Positions 6,717 to 7,403 of a stretch of 7,403 bases of DNA are shown here, in pieces. The notes below the pieces were generated by a model. The model had not been told where the DNA came from. It saw nothing but the letters and a program-made list of their open reading frames with translations, and made no database searches. Position 1 is the first letter of the stretch; the number at the start of each line of letters is the position of its first letter. Source of the stretch: Actinomycetota bacterium. Lineage in GTDB: Bacteria; Actinomycetota; Actinomycetes; Nanopelagicales; Nanopelagicaceae. The stretch covers positions 1 to 7,403 of the forward strand of contig SYAM01000118.1 of NCBI GenBank assembly GCA_005787645.1, read 5' to 3'. The translations under genes were made by a program, and so were the position numbers.

Positions 6717-7340
6717 CTAGCCAACTTTGATCAAGTCAACAACAAAGATGAGTGTCTCATTGGCGCCTATTGGTCCCTGTGCTGTTGCACCATAACCAAG
6801 TGCCGGCGGAACTATGAGTAAACGTCGTCCACCTTCGCGCATTCCTGGAATTCCATCCTGCCAACCCTTAATGACGCCACTCAATGGGAAACTCGCAGTC
6901 TGTCCAGTAGTCCAGGACGATTCAACGATCTTTCCTGTTGACCAGGCCATCAACGTGTAATGCACAGTGACCGATGCGCCAGCAGCAACGGTCGCGCCAC
7001 CACCTTTAACTATGTCGGCTGAGAAGAGCGATGTTGGTGGTTGGCCCTTTGGCTTTCCTAACACAGCGCCAGCGCTTGTATCGCCGGTAACTTTAATGAA
7101 CTTAGTGTCAAGGTTTGCTGGGATTGATACTTTCGTGATGACCCAGAGATACTTCTTTCCAAGACGCCCACATGTGAGAGTTTGCTGCCCTTCTTTGGAA
7201 TCTTTAAAAGCAGCTTGCACGCCAAGCTCTGAAGATTTACACGTTTTGCCTGGAGTGGCTGCTGCACCTTGCGCAACGGGAGAGAGTAAGAAAATAGAAG
7301 CGAGCGAGAAAATTCCAAGTACCGTAGCTGATCGTTTCAT
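6717..7340 (-). CDS. Secreted FKBP-type peptidyl-prolyl cis-trans isomerase
   Basis: This 207-residue protein should catalyse proline isomerisation in exported proteins. A Sec signal peptide (MKRSATVLGIFSLASIFLLS, then PVAQGAAA) is followed by a short module with two cysteines: C34 in GKTCK, and C57 in TLTCGRLGKKYLWV. A linker leads to one FKBP domain (about 122-207) with VTVHYT (124-129), FPLSGVIKGW (151-160), GIPGMREGGRR (163-173), the LIVPPALGYG segment (175-184) and TLIFVVDL (196-203). Aligned to human FKBP12, the pocket residues Tyr26, Trp59, Tyr82 and Phe99 are kept as Y128, W160, Y183 and F199. The usual Phe36-Asp37 pair is V139-E140 here. No lipobox is seen, so it is probably soluble outside the membrane. 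A good Shine-Dalgarno precedes ATG 7340. It leads the unknown secreted-protein gene and may assist its folding (inference). Confidence 0.93.
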   Translation of the reverse strand: MKRSATVLGIFSLASIFLLSPVAQGAAATPGKTCKSSELGVQAAFKDSKEGQQTLTCGRLGKKYLWVITKVSIPANLDTKFIKVTGDTSAGAVLGKPKGQPPTSLFSADIVKGGGATVAAGASVTVHYTLMAWSTGKIVESSWTTGQTASFPLSGVIKGWQDGIPGMREGGRRLLIVPPALGYGATAQGPIGANETLIFVVDLIKVG

Positions 7341-7348
7341 TCTGATAT

Positions 7349-7354
7349 CTCCCT
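7349..7354 (-). promoter_or_regulatory. Shine-Dalgarno of the FKBP gene
   Basis: On the minus strand this reads AGGGAG, 8 nt before the ATG at 7340. It supports that start, which also gives the signal peptide. It overlaps the TAG stop (7353-7355) of the reading frame entering from the right, as happens in tightly packed operons. Confidence 0.65.
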
Positions 7355-7403
7355 AGTCTGCGCTTGTGCGAATCTCTACCAGTGCCATGACGTGCCCTGA
7401 AAA
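7353..7403 (-). CDS. Possible C-terminal end of an upstream gene, unidentified, cut by right edge
   Basis: On the minus strand the frame entering from the right edge reads FSGHVMALVEIRTSAD and ends at TAG (7353-7355), 12 bp before the FKBP start. Sixteen codons are too few to name a family or to prove coding. The tight spacing, the stop overlapping the FKBP Shine-Dalgarno, and the absence of any convincing promoter in these 63 bp favour a real gene end and read-through into FKBP. It could equally be a chance open stretch in an intergenic region. Confidence 0.35.
   Translation of the reverse strand, partial: FSGHVMALVEIRTSAD

Overview
The window reads as a piece of an actinobacterial (Actinomycetota) chromosome. 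On the minus strand, a DAK2/FakA-like gene, recG, rsmD and coaD follow one another tightly, and rpmB lies head to head with the first of them. As I recall it, this order is conserved in Mycobacterium and Streptomyces. CoaD has the actinobacterial-looking KGLR box, RecG has the DQRREGDVLG box, and base composition looks moderate, near 50% G+C by eye. Two secreted proteins carry short cysteine-bracketed Lys/Gly-rich modules of a kind I associate with small freshwater actinobacteria (the acI/Nanopelagicales type). That finer placement is inference, not proof.

Layout, left to right. Positions 1-326 (minus) hold the N-terminal two-thirds of coaD, cut by the window edge. Positions 364-930 (minus) hold rsmD, 941-3085 (minus) recG, and 3095-4666 (minus) the DAK2/FakA-like gene. 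Gaps inside this block are only 9, 10 and 37 bp, so one operon transcribed right to left is likely. A 91-bp divergent spacer (4667-4757) carries plausible promoters for both directions and the strong Shine-Dalgarno of rpmB (4758-4946, plus), which encodes a zinc-ribbon-type (four-Cys) L28. rpmB converges, with a 7-bp gap, on a 576-aa secreted protein of unknown function (4954-6684, minus). That gene lies 32 bp downstream of a secreted FKBP-type peptidyl-prolyl isomerase (6717-7340, minus). At the right edge, 16 codons and a stop of another minus-strand reading frame end 12 bp before the FKBP start.

The left block is housekeeping: coenzyme A synthesis, 16S rRNA methylation, replication fork/recombination repair, and probably fatty-acid phosphorylation. 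The right block is an exported pair, a putative folding catalyst and a cysteine-rich protein with an even number (ten) of cysteines, probably co-transcribed. No RNA genes, mobile elements, CRISPR arrays or long repeats were seen, and no stretch above 300 bp lacks a gene. I found no clearly new system. The best lead is the FKBP/unknown secreted pair and its small cysteine-bracketed modules.
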